Source of the DNA: Archivesica marissinica
Taxonomy: Eukaryota > Mollusca > Bivalvia > Venerida > Vesicomyidae
Direction of reading: 5' to 3'
Assembly: GCA_014843695.1 (NCBI GenBank)
Contig: CM026390.1
Location: 6,333,301-6,397,300 of the forward strand
DNA length: 64,000 nt
This document shows, piece after piece, positions 1-13,600 of this stretch; the stretch's first letter is position 1; every line of letters begins with the position of its first letter. The notes beneath the pieces were generated by a model. That model had not been told where the DNA came from, did no database searches, and saw nothing but the letters and a program-made list of their open reading frames with translations. Made by a program: the position numbers and the translations under genes.

Positions 1-3000
1 GGGCTGCTCTATCGAATACCTCAGGTGTATCTGTGTGGGCTGCTCTAGCGAATACCTCAAGTGTAACTGTGTGGGCTGCTCTATCGAATACCTCAGGTGT
101 ATCTGTGTGGGCTGCTCTAGCTAATACCTCAGGTGTAGCTGTGCAGGCTGCTCTAGTGAATACCTCAGATGTAACTGTGCAGGCTGCTCTAGCGAATACC
201 TCAGATGTATCTGTTCAGGCTGCTCTAGTGAATACCTCAGGTGTATCTGTGCAGGCTGCTCTAGCGAATACCTCAGATTTATCTGTGCAGGCTGCTCTAG
301 CGAATACCTCAGGTGTAACTGTGCAGGCTGCTCTAGTGAATACCTCAGGTGTATCTGTGCAGGCTGCTCTAGCGAATACCTCAGATGTATCTGTGCAGGC
401 TGCTCTAGCGAATACCTCAGGTGTAACTGTGCAGGCTGCTCTAGCGAATACTGCAGGTGTATCTGTGCAGGCTGCTCTAGTGAATACCTCAGATGTAACT
501 GTGCAGGCTGCTCTAGTGAATACCTCAGGTGTAACTGTGTGGGCTTCTCTATCGAATACCTCATGTGTAACTGTGCAGGCTGCTCTAATGAATATCTCAG
601 TTGTAACTGTGTGGGCTGCTCTATTGAATACCTCCAGTGTAACTGTGCAGGCTGCTCTAGTGAATACCTCAGGTGTATCTGTGCAGTCTGCTCTAGTGAA
701 TACCTCAGGTGTAACTGTGTGGGCCGCTCTAGCGAATACCTCAGGTGTATCTGTGCAGACTGCTCTAGCGAATACCTCGGATGTAACTGTGCAGGTTGCT
801 CTAGCGAAAACCTCAGAGATGTAACTGTGCAGGCTGCCCTAGTGAATACCTCTGGTGTCACTGTGTGGGCTGCCCTAGTGAATACCTCAGATGTATATGT
901 GCAGGCTGCTCTAGCAAATACCTCAGGTGTAATTGTGCAGGCTGCTCTATCGAATACCTCAGATGTCACTGTGTGGGCTGCCCTAGCTAATACTTCAGGT
1001 GTAACTGTGTGGGCTGCTCTAGCGAATACCTCAGGTGTAACTGTGCAGGTTGCTCTAGTGAATACCTCAGATGTAACTGTGTAGGCTGCTCTAGTAAATA
1101 CCTCAGGTGTAACTGTGTAGGCTGCTCTAGTGAATACCTCAGGTGTATCTGTGTGGTCTGCTCTAGATAATACCTCAGGTGTATCTGTGCAGGCTGCTCT
1201 AGTGAATACCCCAGGTGTATCTGTGTAGGTTGCTCTAGTGAATACCTCAGGTGTAACTGTGTGGGCTGCTCTAGCGAATACCTCAGGTGTAACTGTGTGG
1301 GCTGCTCTATCGAATACCTCAGGTGTAATTGTGTGGGCTGCTCTATCGAATACCTCAGGTGTAACTGTGTGGGCTGCTCTATCGAATTCCTCAGGTGTAA
1401 CTGTGCAGGCTGCTCTAGTGAATACCTCAGGTGTATCTGTGCAGGCTGCTCTATCGAATACCTCAGGTGTAACTGTTATGGGCTGCTCTATCGAATACCT
1501 CAGGTGTAACTGTGTGGGCTGCTCTATCGAATACCTCAGGTGTAACTGTGCAGGCTGCTCTAGTGAATACCTAAGGTGTATCTGTGTGGGCTGCTCTAGC
1601 GAATACCTCAGATGTAACTGTGTGGGCTGCTCTAGTGAATACCTCAGGTGTAACTGTGCAGGCTGCTCTAGTGAATACCTCAGGTGTAACTGTGTGGGCT
1701 TGCCCTATCAAATACCTCAGGTGTATCTTTGCAGGCTGCTCTATCGAATACCTCAGGTGTAACTGTGTGGGCTGCTCTAGCGAATACCTCAGGTGTAATT
1801 GTGTGGGCTGCTCTATCGAATACCTTAGGTGTAACTGTGTGGGCTGCTCTAGCGAATACCTCAGGTGTAACTGTGCAGGCTGCTCTAGTGAATACCTCAG
1901 GTGTATCTGTGTGGGCTGCTCTATCGAATACCTCAGGTGTAACTGTGGGCTGCTCTATCGAATACCTCAGGTGTATCTGTGTGGGCTGCTCTAGCGAATA
2001 CCTCAAGTGTAACTGTGTGGGCTGCTCTATCGAATACCTCAGGTGTATCTGTGTGGGCTGCTCTAGCTAATACCTCAGGTGTAGCTGTGCAGGCTGCTCT
2101 AGTGAATACCTCAGATGTAACTGTGCAGGCTGCTCTAGCGAATACCTCAGATGTATCTGTTCAGGCTGCTCTAGTGAATACCTCAGGTGTATCTGTGCAG
2201 GCTGCTCTAGCGAATACCTCAGATTTATCTGTGCAGGCTGCTCTAGCGAATACCTCAGGTGTAACTGTGCAGGCTGCTCTAGTGAATACCTCAGGTGTAT
2301 CTGTGCAGGCTGCTCTAGCGAATACCTCAGATGTATCTGTGCAGGCTGCTCTAGCGAATACCTCAGGTGTAACTGTGCAGGCTGCTCTAGCGAATACCGC
2401 AGGTGTATCTGTGCAGGCTGCTCTAGTGAATACCTCAGATGTAACTGTGCAGGCTGCTCTAGTGAATACCTCAGGTGTAACTGTGTGGGCTTCTCTATCG
2501 AATACCTCAGGTGTAACTGTGCAGGCTGCTCTAGTGAATACCTCAGGTGTAACTGTGTGGGCTGCTCTATTGAATACCTCCGGTGTAACTGTGCAGGCTG
2601 CTCTAGTGAATACCTCAGGTGTATCTGTGCAGTCTGCTCTAGTGAATACCTCAGGTGTAACTGTGTGGGCCGCTCTAGCGAATACCTCAGGTGTATCTGT
2701 GCAGACTGCTCTAGCGAATACCTCAGATGTAACTGTGCAGGTTGCTCTAGCGAAAACCTCAGAGATGTAACTGTGCAGGCTGCCCTAGTGAATACCTCTG
2801 GTGTCACTGTGTGGGCTGCCCTAGTGAATACCTCAGATGTATATGTGCAGGCTGCTCTAGCAAATACCTCAGGTGTAATTGTGCAGGCTGCTCTATCGAA
2901 TACCTCAGATGTCACTGTGTGGGCTGCCCTAGCTAATACTTCAGGTGTAACTGTGTGGGCTGCTTTAGCGAATACCTCAGGTGTAACTGTGCAGGTTGCT

Positions 3001-3180
3001 CTAGTGAATACCTCAGATGTAACTGTGTAGGCTGCTCTAGTAAATACCTCAGGTGTAACTGTGTAGGCTGCTCTAGTGAATACCTCAGGTGTATCTGTGT
3101 GGTCTGCTCTAGATAATACCTCAGGTGTATCTGTGCAGGCTGCTCTAGTGAATACCCCAGGTGTATCTGTGTAGGTTGCT
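1..3180 (+). repeat. Higher-order duplication within satellite A (1946-bp shift)
   Basis: The stretch 1-1234 is repeated almost base for base at 1947-3180, a shift of 1946 bp (54 monomers plus 2 bp). The shared sequence includes rare monomer variants: agatttatctg near 272 and 2218, the cctcagagatgtaac insertion near 812 and 2758, and the agataatacc variant near 1168 and 3114. Shared rare variants show a block duplication rather than independent amplification. The two copies diverge after about 3240, where the second copy has a short deletion (gtgtgtgctc). A third, partial relative lies at about 3973-4780. Confidence 0.85.
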
Positions 3181-6100
3181 CTAGTGAATACCTCAGGTGT
3201 AACTGTGTGGGCTGCTCTAGCGAATACCTCAGGTGTAACTGTGTGTGCTCTATCGAATACCTCATGTGTAATTGTGTGGGCTGCTCTAGTGAATACCTCA
3301 GTTGTAACTGTGTGGGCTGCTCTATCGAATACCTCAGGTGTAACTGTGTGGGCTGCTCTCTCGAATTCCTCAGGTGTAACTGTGCAGGCTGCTCTATCGA
3401 ATACCTCAGGTGTAACTGTGTGGGCTGCTCTATCGAATACCTCAGGTGTAACTGTGCAGGCTGCTCTAGTGAATACCTAAGGTGTATCTGTGTGGGCTGC
3501 TCTAGCGAATACCTCAGATGTATCTGTGCAGGCTGCTCTAGTGAATACCTCAGATGTAACTGTGTAGGCTGCTCTAGTAAATACCTCAGGTGTAACTGTG
3601 TAGGCTGCTCTAGTGAATACCTCAGGTGTAACTGTGTGGGCTGCTCTATTGAATACCTCCGGTGTAACTGTGCAGGCTGCTCTAGTGAATACCTCAGGTG
3701 TATCTGTGCAGTCTGCTCTAGTGAATACCTCAGGTGTAACTGTGTGGGCTGCTCTAGCGAATACCTCAGGTGTAACTGTGCAGGTTGCTCTATTGAATAC
3801 CTCAGATGTAACTGTGTAGGCTGCTCTAGTAAATACCTCAGGTGTAACTGTGTAGGCTGCTCTAGTGAATACCTCAGGTGTATCTGTGTGGTCTGCTCTA
3901 GATAATACCTCAGGTGTATCTGTGCAGGCTGCTCTAGTGAATACCCCAGGTGTATCTGTGTAGGTTGCTCTAGTGAATACCTCAGGTGTAACTGTGTGGG
4001 CTGCTCTAGCGAATACCTCAGGTGTAACTGTGTGGGCTGCTCTATCGAATACCTCAGGTGTAATTGTGTGGGCTGCTCTAGTGAATACCTCAGGTGTAAC
4101 TGTGTGGGCTGCTCTAGCGAATACCTCAGGTGTAACTGTGTGGGCTGCTCTATCGAATTCCTCAGGTGTAACTGTGCAGGCTGCTCTAGTGAATACCTCA
4201 GGTGTATCTGTGCATGCTGCTCTATCGAATACCTCATGTGTAACTGTTATGGGCTGCTCTATCGAATACCTCAGGTGTAACTGTGTGGGCTGCTCTATCG
4301 AATACCTCAGGTGTAACTGTGCAGGCTGCTCTAGTGAATACCTCAGATGTATCTGTTCAGGCTGCTCTAGTGAATACCTCAGGTGTAACTGTGTGGGCTG
4401 CCCTATCAAATACCTCAGGTGTATCTTTGCAGGCTGCTCTATCGAATACCTCAGGTGTAACTGTGTGGGTTGCTCTAGCGAATACCTCAGGTGTAACTGT
4501 GTGGGCTGCTCTATCGAATACCTTAGGTGTAACTGTGTGGGCTGCTCTAGCGAATACCTCAGGTGTAACTGTGCAGGCTGCTCTAGTGAATACCTCAGGT
4601 GTATCTGTGTGGGCTGCTCTATCGAATACCTCAGGTGTAACTGTGTGGGCTGCTCTATCGAATACCTCAGGTGTATCTGTGTGGGCTGCTCTAGCGAATA
4701 CCTCAAGTGTAACTGTGTGGGCTGCTCTATCGAATACCTCAGGTGTATCTGTGTGGGCTGCTCTAGCTAATACCTCAGGTGTATGCTGTGCAGGCTGCTC
4801 TAGTGAATACCTCAGATGTAACTGTGCAGGCTGCTCTAGCGAATACCTCAGATGTATCTGTTCGGCTGCTCTAGTGAATACCTCAGGTGTAACTGTGCAG
4901 GTGCTCTAGCGAATACCTCAGGTTTATCTGTGCAGGCTGCTCTAGCGAATACCTCAGGTGTAACTGTGCAGGCTGCTCTAGTGAATACCTCAGGTGTATC
5001 TGTGCAGGCTGCTCTAGCGAATACCTCAGATGTAACTGTGTGGGCTGCTCTAGCGAATACCTCAGGTGTAACTGTGCGGGCTGCTCTAGCGAATACCTCA
5101 GGTGTATCTGTGCAGGCTGCTCTAGTGAATACCTCAGGTGTATATGTGTGGGCTGCTCTAGTTAATACCTCATGTGTATCTGTGTGGGCTTCTCTATCGA
5201 ATACCTCAGATGTAACTGTGCAGGCTGCTCTAGTGAATACCTCAGGTGTACTGTGTGGGCTGCTCTATTGAATACCTCAGGTGTAACTGTGTGGCTGCTC
5301 TAGTGAATACCTCAGGTGTATCTGTGGTCTGCTCTAGTGAATACCTCAGGTGTAACTGTGTGGGCTGCTCTAGCGAATACCTCAGGTGTTCTGTGCAGCT
5401 GCTCTAGTGAATACCTCAGATGTAACTGTGCAGGCTGCCCTAGTGAATACCTCTGGTGTCACTGTGTGGGCTGCCCTAGTGAATACCTCAGATGTATATG
5501 TGCAGGCTGCTCTAGCAAATACCTCAGGTGTAATTGTGCAGGCTGCTCTATTGAATACCTCAGATGTCACTGTGTGGGCTGCCCTAGCTAATACTTCAGG
5601 TGTAACTGTGTGGGCTGCTCTAGCGAATACCTCAGGTGTAACTGTGCAGGTTGCTCTAGTGAATACCTCAGATGTAACTGTGTAGGCTGCTCTAGTAAAT
5701 ACCTCAGGTGTAACTGTGTAGGCTGCTCTAGTGAATACCTCAGGTGTATCTGTGTGGTCTGCTCTAGATAATACCTCAGGTGTATCTGTGCAGGCTGCTC
5801 TAGTGAATACCCCAGGTGTATCTGTGTAGGTTGCTCTAGTGAATACCTCAGGTGTAACTGTGCAGGCTGCTCTAGCGAATACCGCAGGTGTATCTGTGCA
5901 GGCTGCTCTAGTGAATACCTCAGATGTAACTGTGCAGGCTGCTCTAGTGAATACCTCAGGTGTAACTGTGTGGGCTTCTCTATCGAGAATACATCAGGTG
6001 TAACTGTGTGGGCCGCTCTAGCGAATACCTCAGGTGTATCTGTGCAAGATGCTCTAGTGAATACCTCAGATGTAACTGTGTGGGCTGCTCTAGCGCGAAT

Positions 6101-6657
6101 ACATCAGGTGTAACTGTGCAGGCTGCTCTAGCGAATACCTCAGGTGTAACTGTGCCGGCTGCTCTAGCGAATACCTCAGGTGTATCTGTGCAGGCTGCTC
6201 TAGCGAATACCTCAGGTGTATCTGTGCAGGCTGCTCTAGTGAATACCTCAGATGTAACTGTGTGAGCTGCTCTAGCTAATACCTCATGTGTATCTGTGTG
6301 GGCTGCTCTAGCGAATACCTCAGATGTATCTGTGCAGGCTGCTCTAGTGAATACCTCTGGTGTAACTGTGTAGGCTGCTCTAGTGAATACCTCAGGTGTA
6401 TCTGTGTAGGCTGCTCTAGTGAATACCTCAGGTGTATCTGTGTGGTCTGCTCTAGATAATACCTCAGGTGTATCTGTGCAGGCTGCTCTAGTGAATACCC
6501 CAGGTGTATCTGTGTAGGTTGCTCTAGTGAATACCTCAGGTGTAACTGTGCAGGCTGCTCTAGCGAATACCGCAGGTGTATCTGTGCAGGCTGCTCTAGT
6601 GAATACCTCAGATGTAACTGTGCAGGCTGCTCTAGTGAATACCTCAGGTGTAACTGT
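1..6657. repeat. Satellite A: 36-bp tandem array
   Basis: About 185 head-to-tail copies of a 36-bp monomer, typically starting gggctgctctagcgaatacc and continuing with tcaggtgtaactgtgt. Variation is concentrated at a few sites: gcg/gtg/atc before aatacc, taa/tat before ctgtg, and tgtgtgg/tgtgcagg. The array starts before the window and ends at the assembly gap. Long segments recur: positions 1 to about 1235 reappear at 1947 to about 3180 with very few changes. A marker pair of monomers containing agataatacc and aatacccc recurs near 1170, 3115, 3900, 5770 and 6450. Single-base indels near 1945, 3242, 4785 and 5250 shift the phase. Several frames on both strands are open because the unit is 12 codons long with no stop. 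I see no start context, splice sites or non-repeat domain, so I do not call genes here. Confidence 0.97.
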
Positions 6658-7657
6658 NNNNNNNNNNNNNNNNNNNNNNNNNNNNNNNNNNNNNNNNNNN
6701 NNNNNNNNNNNNNNNNNNNNNNNNNNNNNNNNNNNNNNNNNNNNNNNNNNNNNNNNNNNNNNNNNNNNNNNNNNNNNNNNNNNNNNNNNNNNNNNNNNNN
6801 NNNNNNNNNNNNNNNNNNNNNNNNNNNNNNNNNNNNNNNNNNNNNNNNNNNNNNNNNNNNNNNNNNNNNNNNNNNNNNNNNNNNNNNNNNNNNNNNNNNN
6901 NNNNNNNNNNNNNNNNNNNNNNNNNNNNNNNNNNNNNNNNNNNNNNNNNNNNNNNNNNNNNNNNNNNNNNNNNNNNNNNNNNNNNNNNNNNNNNNNNNNN
7001 NNNNNNNNNNNNNNNNNNNNNNNNNNNNNNNNNNNNNNNNNNNNNNNNNNNNNNNNNNNNNNNNNNNNNNNNNNNNNNNNNNNNNNNNNNNNNNNNNNNN
7101 NNNNNNNNNNNNNNNNNNNNNNNNNNNNNNNNNNNNNNNNNNNNNNNNNNNNNNNNNNNNNNNNNNNNNNNNNNNNNNNNNNNNNNNNNNNNNNNNNNNN
7201 NNNNNNNNNNNNNNNNNNNNNNNNNNNNNNNNNNNNNNNNNNNNNNNNNNNNNNNNNNNNNNNNNNNNNNNNNNNNNNNNNNNNNNNNNNNNNNNNNNNN
7301 NNNNNNNNNNNNNNNNNNNNNNNNNNNNNNNNNNNNNNNNNNNNNNNNNNNNNNNNNNNNNNNNNNNNNNNNNNNNNNNNNNNNNNNNNNNNNNNNNNNN
7401 NNNNNNNNNNNNNNNNNNNNNNNNNNNNNNNNNNNNNNNNNNNNNNNNNNNNNNNNNNNNNNNNNNNNNNNNNNNNNNNNNNNNNNNNNNNNNNNNNNNN
7501 NNNNNNNNNNNNNNNNNNNNNNNNNNNNNNNNNNNNNNNNNNNNNNNNNNNNNNNNNNNNNNNNNNNNNNNNNNNNNNNNNNNNNNNNNNNNNNNNNNNN
7601 NNNNNNNNNNNNNNNNNNNNNNNNNNNNNNNNNNNNNNNNNNNNNNNNNNNNNNNNN
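6658..7657. other. Assembly gap of exactly 1000 N
   Basis: One thousand consecutive N bases. A round number usually marks a gap of unknown length. The left edge is satellite A and the right edge is satellite B, so the junction between the two arrays is unseen, and contiguity and order across it depend on the scaffolding. Confidence 0.99.
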
Positions 7658-10600
7658 CAGGAACTGCATGAATGTCGACTAGTGAAACCATCACTGGAAC
7701 TGCATGAACGTCGACTAGTGAAACCATCACTGGAACTGCATGAACGTCGACTAGTGAAACCATCACTGGAACTGCATGAACGTCGACTAGTGAAACCATC
7801 ACTGGAACTGCATGAACGTCGATTATTGAAACCATCACTGGAACTGCATGAACGTCGACTAGTGAAACCATCACAGGAACTGCATGAACGTCGACTAGTG
7901 AAACCATCACTGGAACTGCATGAACGTCGACTAGTGAAACCATCACTGGAACTGCATGAACGTCGACTATTGAAACCATCACTGGAACTGCATGGACGTC
8001 GACTAGTGAAACCATCACTGGAACTACATGAACGTCGACTAGTGAAACCATCACTGGAACTGCATGAACGTCGACTAGTGAAACCATCACTGGAACTACA
8101 TGAACGTCGACTAGTGAAACCATCACTGGAACTACATGAACGTCGACAGGAACTGCATGAACGTCGACTAGTGAAACCATCACTGGAACTGCATGAACGT
8201 CGACTAGTGAAACCATCACTGGAACTGCATGAACGTCGACTAGTGAAACCATCACTGGAACTGCATGAACGTCGACTAGTGAAACCATCACTGGAACTGC
8301 ATGAACGTCGACTAGTGAAACCATCACTGGAACTGCATGAACGTCGACTAGTGAAACCATCACTGGAACTGCATGAACGTCGACTAGTGAAACCATCACT
8401 GGAACTGCATGAACGTCGACTAGTGAAACCATCACTGGAACTGCATGAACGTCGACTAGTGAAACCATCACTGGAACTGCATGAACGTCGACTAGTGAAA
8501 CCATCACTGGAACTGCATGAACGTCGACTAGTGAAACCATCACTGGAACTGCATGAACTCGACTAGTGAAACCATCACTGGAACTCATGAACGTCGACTA
8601 GTGAAACCATCACTGGAACTACATGAACGTCGACAGGAACTGCATGAACGTCGACTAGTGAAACCATCACTGGAACTGCATGAACGTCGACTAGTGAAAC
8701 CATCACTGGAACTGCATGAACGTCGACTAGTGAAACCATCACTGGAACTGCATGAACGTCGACTAGTGAAACCATCACTGGAACTGCATGAACGTCGACT
8801 AGTGAAACCATCACTGGAACTGCATGAACGTCGACTAGTGAAACCATCACTGGAACTGCATGAACGTCGACTAGTGAAACCATCACTGGAACTGCATGAA
8901 CGTCGACTAGTGAAACCATCACTGGAACTGCATGAACGTCGACTAGTGAAACCATCACTGGAACTGCATGAACGTCGACTAGTGAAACCATCACTGGAAC
9001 TGCATGAACGTCGACTAGTGAAACCATCACTGGAACTGCATGAACGTCGACTAGTGAAACCATCACTGGAACTGCATGAACGTCGACTAGTGAAACCATC
9101 ACTGGAACTGCATGAACGTCGACTAGTGAAACCATCACTGGAACTGCATGAACGTCGACTAGTGAAACCATCACTGGAACTGCATGAACGTCGACTAGTG
9201 AAACCATCACTGGAACTGCATGAACGTCGACTAGTGAAACCATCACTGGAACTGCATGAACGTCGACTAGTGAAACCATCACTGGAACTGCATGAACGTC
9301 GACTAGTGAAACCATCACTGGAACTGCATGCACGTCGACTAGTGAAACCATCACTGGAACTGCATGAACGTCGACTAGTGAAACCATCACTGGAACTGCA
9401 TGAACGTCGACTAGTGAAACCATCACTGGAACTGCATGAACGTCGACTAGTGAAACCATCACTGGAACTACATGAACGTCGACTAGTGAAACCATCACTG
9501 GAACTGCATGAACGTCGACTAGTGAAACCATCACTGGAACTGCATGGACGTCGACTAGTGAAACCATCACTGGAACTGCATGAACGTCGACTAGTGAAAC
9601 CATCACTGGAACTGCATGAACGTCGACTAGTGAAACCATCACTGGAACTGCATGAACGTCGACTAGTGAAACCATCACTGGAACTACATGAACGTCGACT
9701 AGTGAAACCATCACTGGAACTGCATGAACGTCGACTAGTGAAACCATCACTGGAACTGCATGAACGTCGACTAGTGAAACCATCACTGGAACTGCATGAA
9801 CGTCGACTAGTGAAACCATCACTGGAACTGCATGAACGTCGACTAGTGAAACCATCACTGGAACTGCATGAACGTCGACTAGTGAAACCATCACTGGAAC
9901 TGCATGAACGTCGACTAGTGAAACCATCACTGGAACTGCATGAACGTCGACTAGTGAAACCATCACTGGAACTACATGAACGTCGACTAGTGAAACCATC
10001 ACTGGAACTACATGAACGTCGTCAGGAACTGCATGAACGTCGACAAGTGAAACCATCACTGGAACTGCATGGACGTCGACTAGTGAAACCATCACTGGAA
10101 CTACATGAACGTCGACTAGTGAAACCATCACTGGAACTGCATGAACGTCGACTAGTGAAACCATCACTGGAACTGCATGAACGTCGACTAGTGAAACCAT
10201 CACTGGAACTGCATGAACGTCGACTAGTGAAACCATCACTGGAACTGCATGAACGTCGACTAGTGAAACCATCACTGGAACTGCATGAACGTCGACTAGT
10301 GAAACCATCACTGGAACTACATGAACGTCGACAAGAACTGCATGAACGTCGACAAGTGAAACCATCACTGGAACTGCATGGACGTCGACTAGTGAAACCA
10401 TCACTGGAACTACATGAACGTCGACTAGTGAAACCATCACTGGAACTGCATGAACGTCGACTAGTGAAACCATCACTGGAACTGCATGAACGTCGACTAG
10501 TGAAACCATCACTGGAACTGCATGGACGTCGACTAGTGAAACCATCACTGGAACTGCATGAACGTCGACTAGTGAAACCATCACTGGAACTGCATGAACG

Positions 10601-13600
10601 TCGACTAGTGAAACCATCACTGGAACTGCATGGACGTCGACTAGTGAAACCATCACTGGAACTGCATGAACGTCTACTAGTGAAATCATCACGGGAACTG
10701 CATGCACATCGACTAGTGAAACCATCACAGGAACTACATGAACGTCGACTAATGAAACCACCACTGGAACTGCATGAACGTCGACTAGTGAAACCATCAC
10801 TGGAACTGCATGAACGTCGACTAGTGAAACCATCACTGGAACTGCATGAACGTCGACTAGTGAAACCATCACTGGAACTGCATGGACGTCGACTAGTGAA
10901 ACCATCACTGGAACTGCATGAACGTCGACTAGTGAAACCATCACTGGAACTGCATGAACGTCGACTAGTGAAACCATCACTGGAACTGCATGAACGTCGA
11001 CTAGTGAAACCATCACTGGAACTGCATGAACGTCGACTAGTGAAACCATCACTGGAACTGCATGAACGTCGACTAGTGAAACCATCACTGGAACTGCATG
11101 AACGTCGACTAGTGAAACCATCACTGGAACTGCATGGACGTCGACTAGTGAAACCATCACTGGAACTACATGAACGTCGACTAGTAAACCATCACTGGAA
11201 CTGCATGAACGTCGACTAGTGAAACCATCACTGGAACTACATGAACGTCGACTAGTGAAACCATCACTGGAACTACATGAACGTCGACAGGAACTGCATG
11301 AACGTCGACAAGTGAAACCACCACTGGAACTGCATGGACGTCGACTAGTGAAACCATCACTGGAACTGCATGAACGTCGACTATTGAAACCATCACTGGA
11401 ACTGCATGAACGTCGACTAGTGAAACCATCGCTGGAACTACATGAACGTCGACTAGTGAAACCATCACTGGAACTGCATGGACGTCGACTAGTGAAACCA
11501 TCACTGGAACTGCATGAACGTCGACTAGTGAAACCATCACTGGAACTGCATGAACGTCGACTAGTGAAACCATCACTGGAACTGCATGAACGTCGACTAG
11601 TGAAACCATCACTGGAACTACATGAACGTCGACAAGAACTGCATGAACGTCGACAAGTGAAACCACCACTGGAACTGCATGGACGTCGACTAGTGAAACC
11701 ATCACTGGAACTACATGAACGTCGACTAGTGAAACCATCACTGGAACTGCATGAACGTCGACTAGTGAAACCATCACAGGAACTGCATGAACGTCGACTA
11801 GTGAAACCATCACTGGAACTGCATGGACGTCGACTAGTGAAACCATCACTGGAACTGCATGAACGTCGACTAGTGAAACCATCACTGGAACTGCATGAAC
11901 GTCGACTAGTGAAACCATCACTGGAACTGCATGAACGTCTACTAGTGAAATCATCACGGGAACTGCATGCACATCGACTAGTGAAACCATCACAGGAACT
12001 GCATGAACGTCGACTAATGAAACCACCACTGGAACTGCATGAACGTCGACTAGTGAAACCATCACTGGAACTGCATGGACGTCGACTAGTGAAACCATCG
12101 CTGGAACTGCATGAACGTCGACTAGTGAAACCATCGCTGGAACTGCAAGGATGTCGACTAGTGAAACCATCACTGGAACTGCATGGACGTCGACTAGTGA
12201 AACCATCACTGGAACTGCATGAACGTCGACTAGTGAAACCATCACTGGAACTGCATGAACGTCGACTAGTGAAACCATCACTGGAACTGCATGGACGTCG
12301 ACTAGTGAAACCATCACTGGAACTGCATGGACGTCGACTAGTGAAACCATCACTGGAACTACATGAACGTCGACTAGTGAAACCATCACTGGAACTGCAT
12401 GAACGTCGACTAGTGAAACCATCGCTGGAACTACATGAACGTCGACTAGTGAAACCATCACTGGAACTACATGAACGTCGACAGGAACTGCATGAACGTC
12501 GACAAGTGAAACCATCACTGGAACTGCATGAACGTCGACTAGTGAAACCATCACTGGAACTGCATGAACGTCGACTAGTGAAACCATCACTGGAACTGCA
12601 TGAACGTCGACTAGTGAAACCATCACTGGAACTGCATGGACGTCGACTAGTGAAACCATCACTGGAACTGCATGAACGTCGACTATTGAAACCATCACTG
12701 GAACTGCATGAACGTCGACTAGTGAAACCATCGCTGGAACTACATGAACGTCGACTAGTGAAACCATCGCTGGAACTGCATGAACGTCGACTATTGAAAC
12801 CATCACTGGAACTGCATGGACGTCGACTAGTGAAACCATCACTGGAACTGCATGAACGTCGACTAGTGAAACCATCGCTGGAACTGCATGCACGTCGACT
12901 AGTGAAACCATCACTGGAACTGCATGAACATCGACTAGTGAAACCATCACTGGAACTACATGAACGTCGACAAGAACTGCATGAACGTCGACAAGTGAAA
13001 CCACCACTGGAACTGCATGGACGTCGACTAGTGAAACCATCACTGGAACTACATGAACGTCGACTAGTGAAACCATCACTGGAACTGCATGAACGTCGAC
13101 TAGTGAAACCATCACAGGAACTGCATGAACGTCGACTAGTGAAACCATCACTGGAACTGCATGGACGTTGACTAGTGAAACCATCACTGGAACTGCATGA
13201 ACGTCTACTAGTGAAACCATTTCTGGAACTGCATGGACGTCGACTAGTGAAACCATCACTGGAACTGAATGAACGTCTACTAGTGAAATCATCACGGGAA
13301 CTGCATGCACATCGACTAGTGAAACCATCACAGGAACTGCATGAACGTCGACTAATGAAACCACCACTGGAACTGCATGAACGTCGACTAGTGAAACCAT
13401 CACTGGAACTGCATGGACCTCGACTAGTGAAACCATCGCTGGAACTGCATGAACGTCGACTAGTGAAACCATCGCTAGAACTGCAAGGATGTCGACTAGT
13501 GAAACCATCACTGGTAACTGCATGGACGTCGACTAGTGAAACCATCGCTGGAACTACATGAACGTCGACTAGTGAAACCATCACTGGAACTGCATGAACG

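Noticed and set aside
33..6265. Series of 60-430-codon open frames on both strands in satellite A (12-residue repeat proteins)
   Set aside because: They follow from a stop-free 36-bp unit, occur in several frames at once, begin and end at indels, and have no unique domain, signal peptide or splice context.
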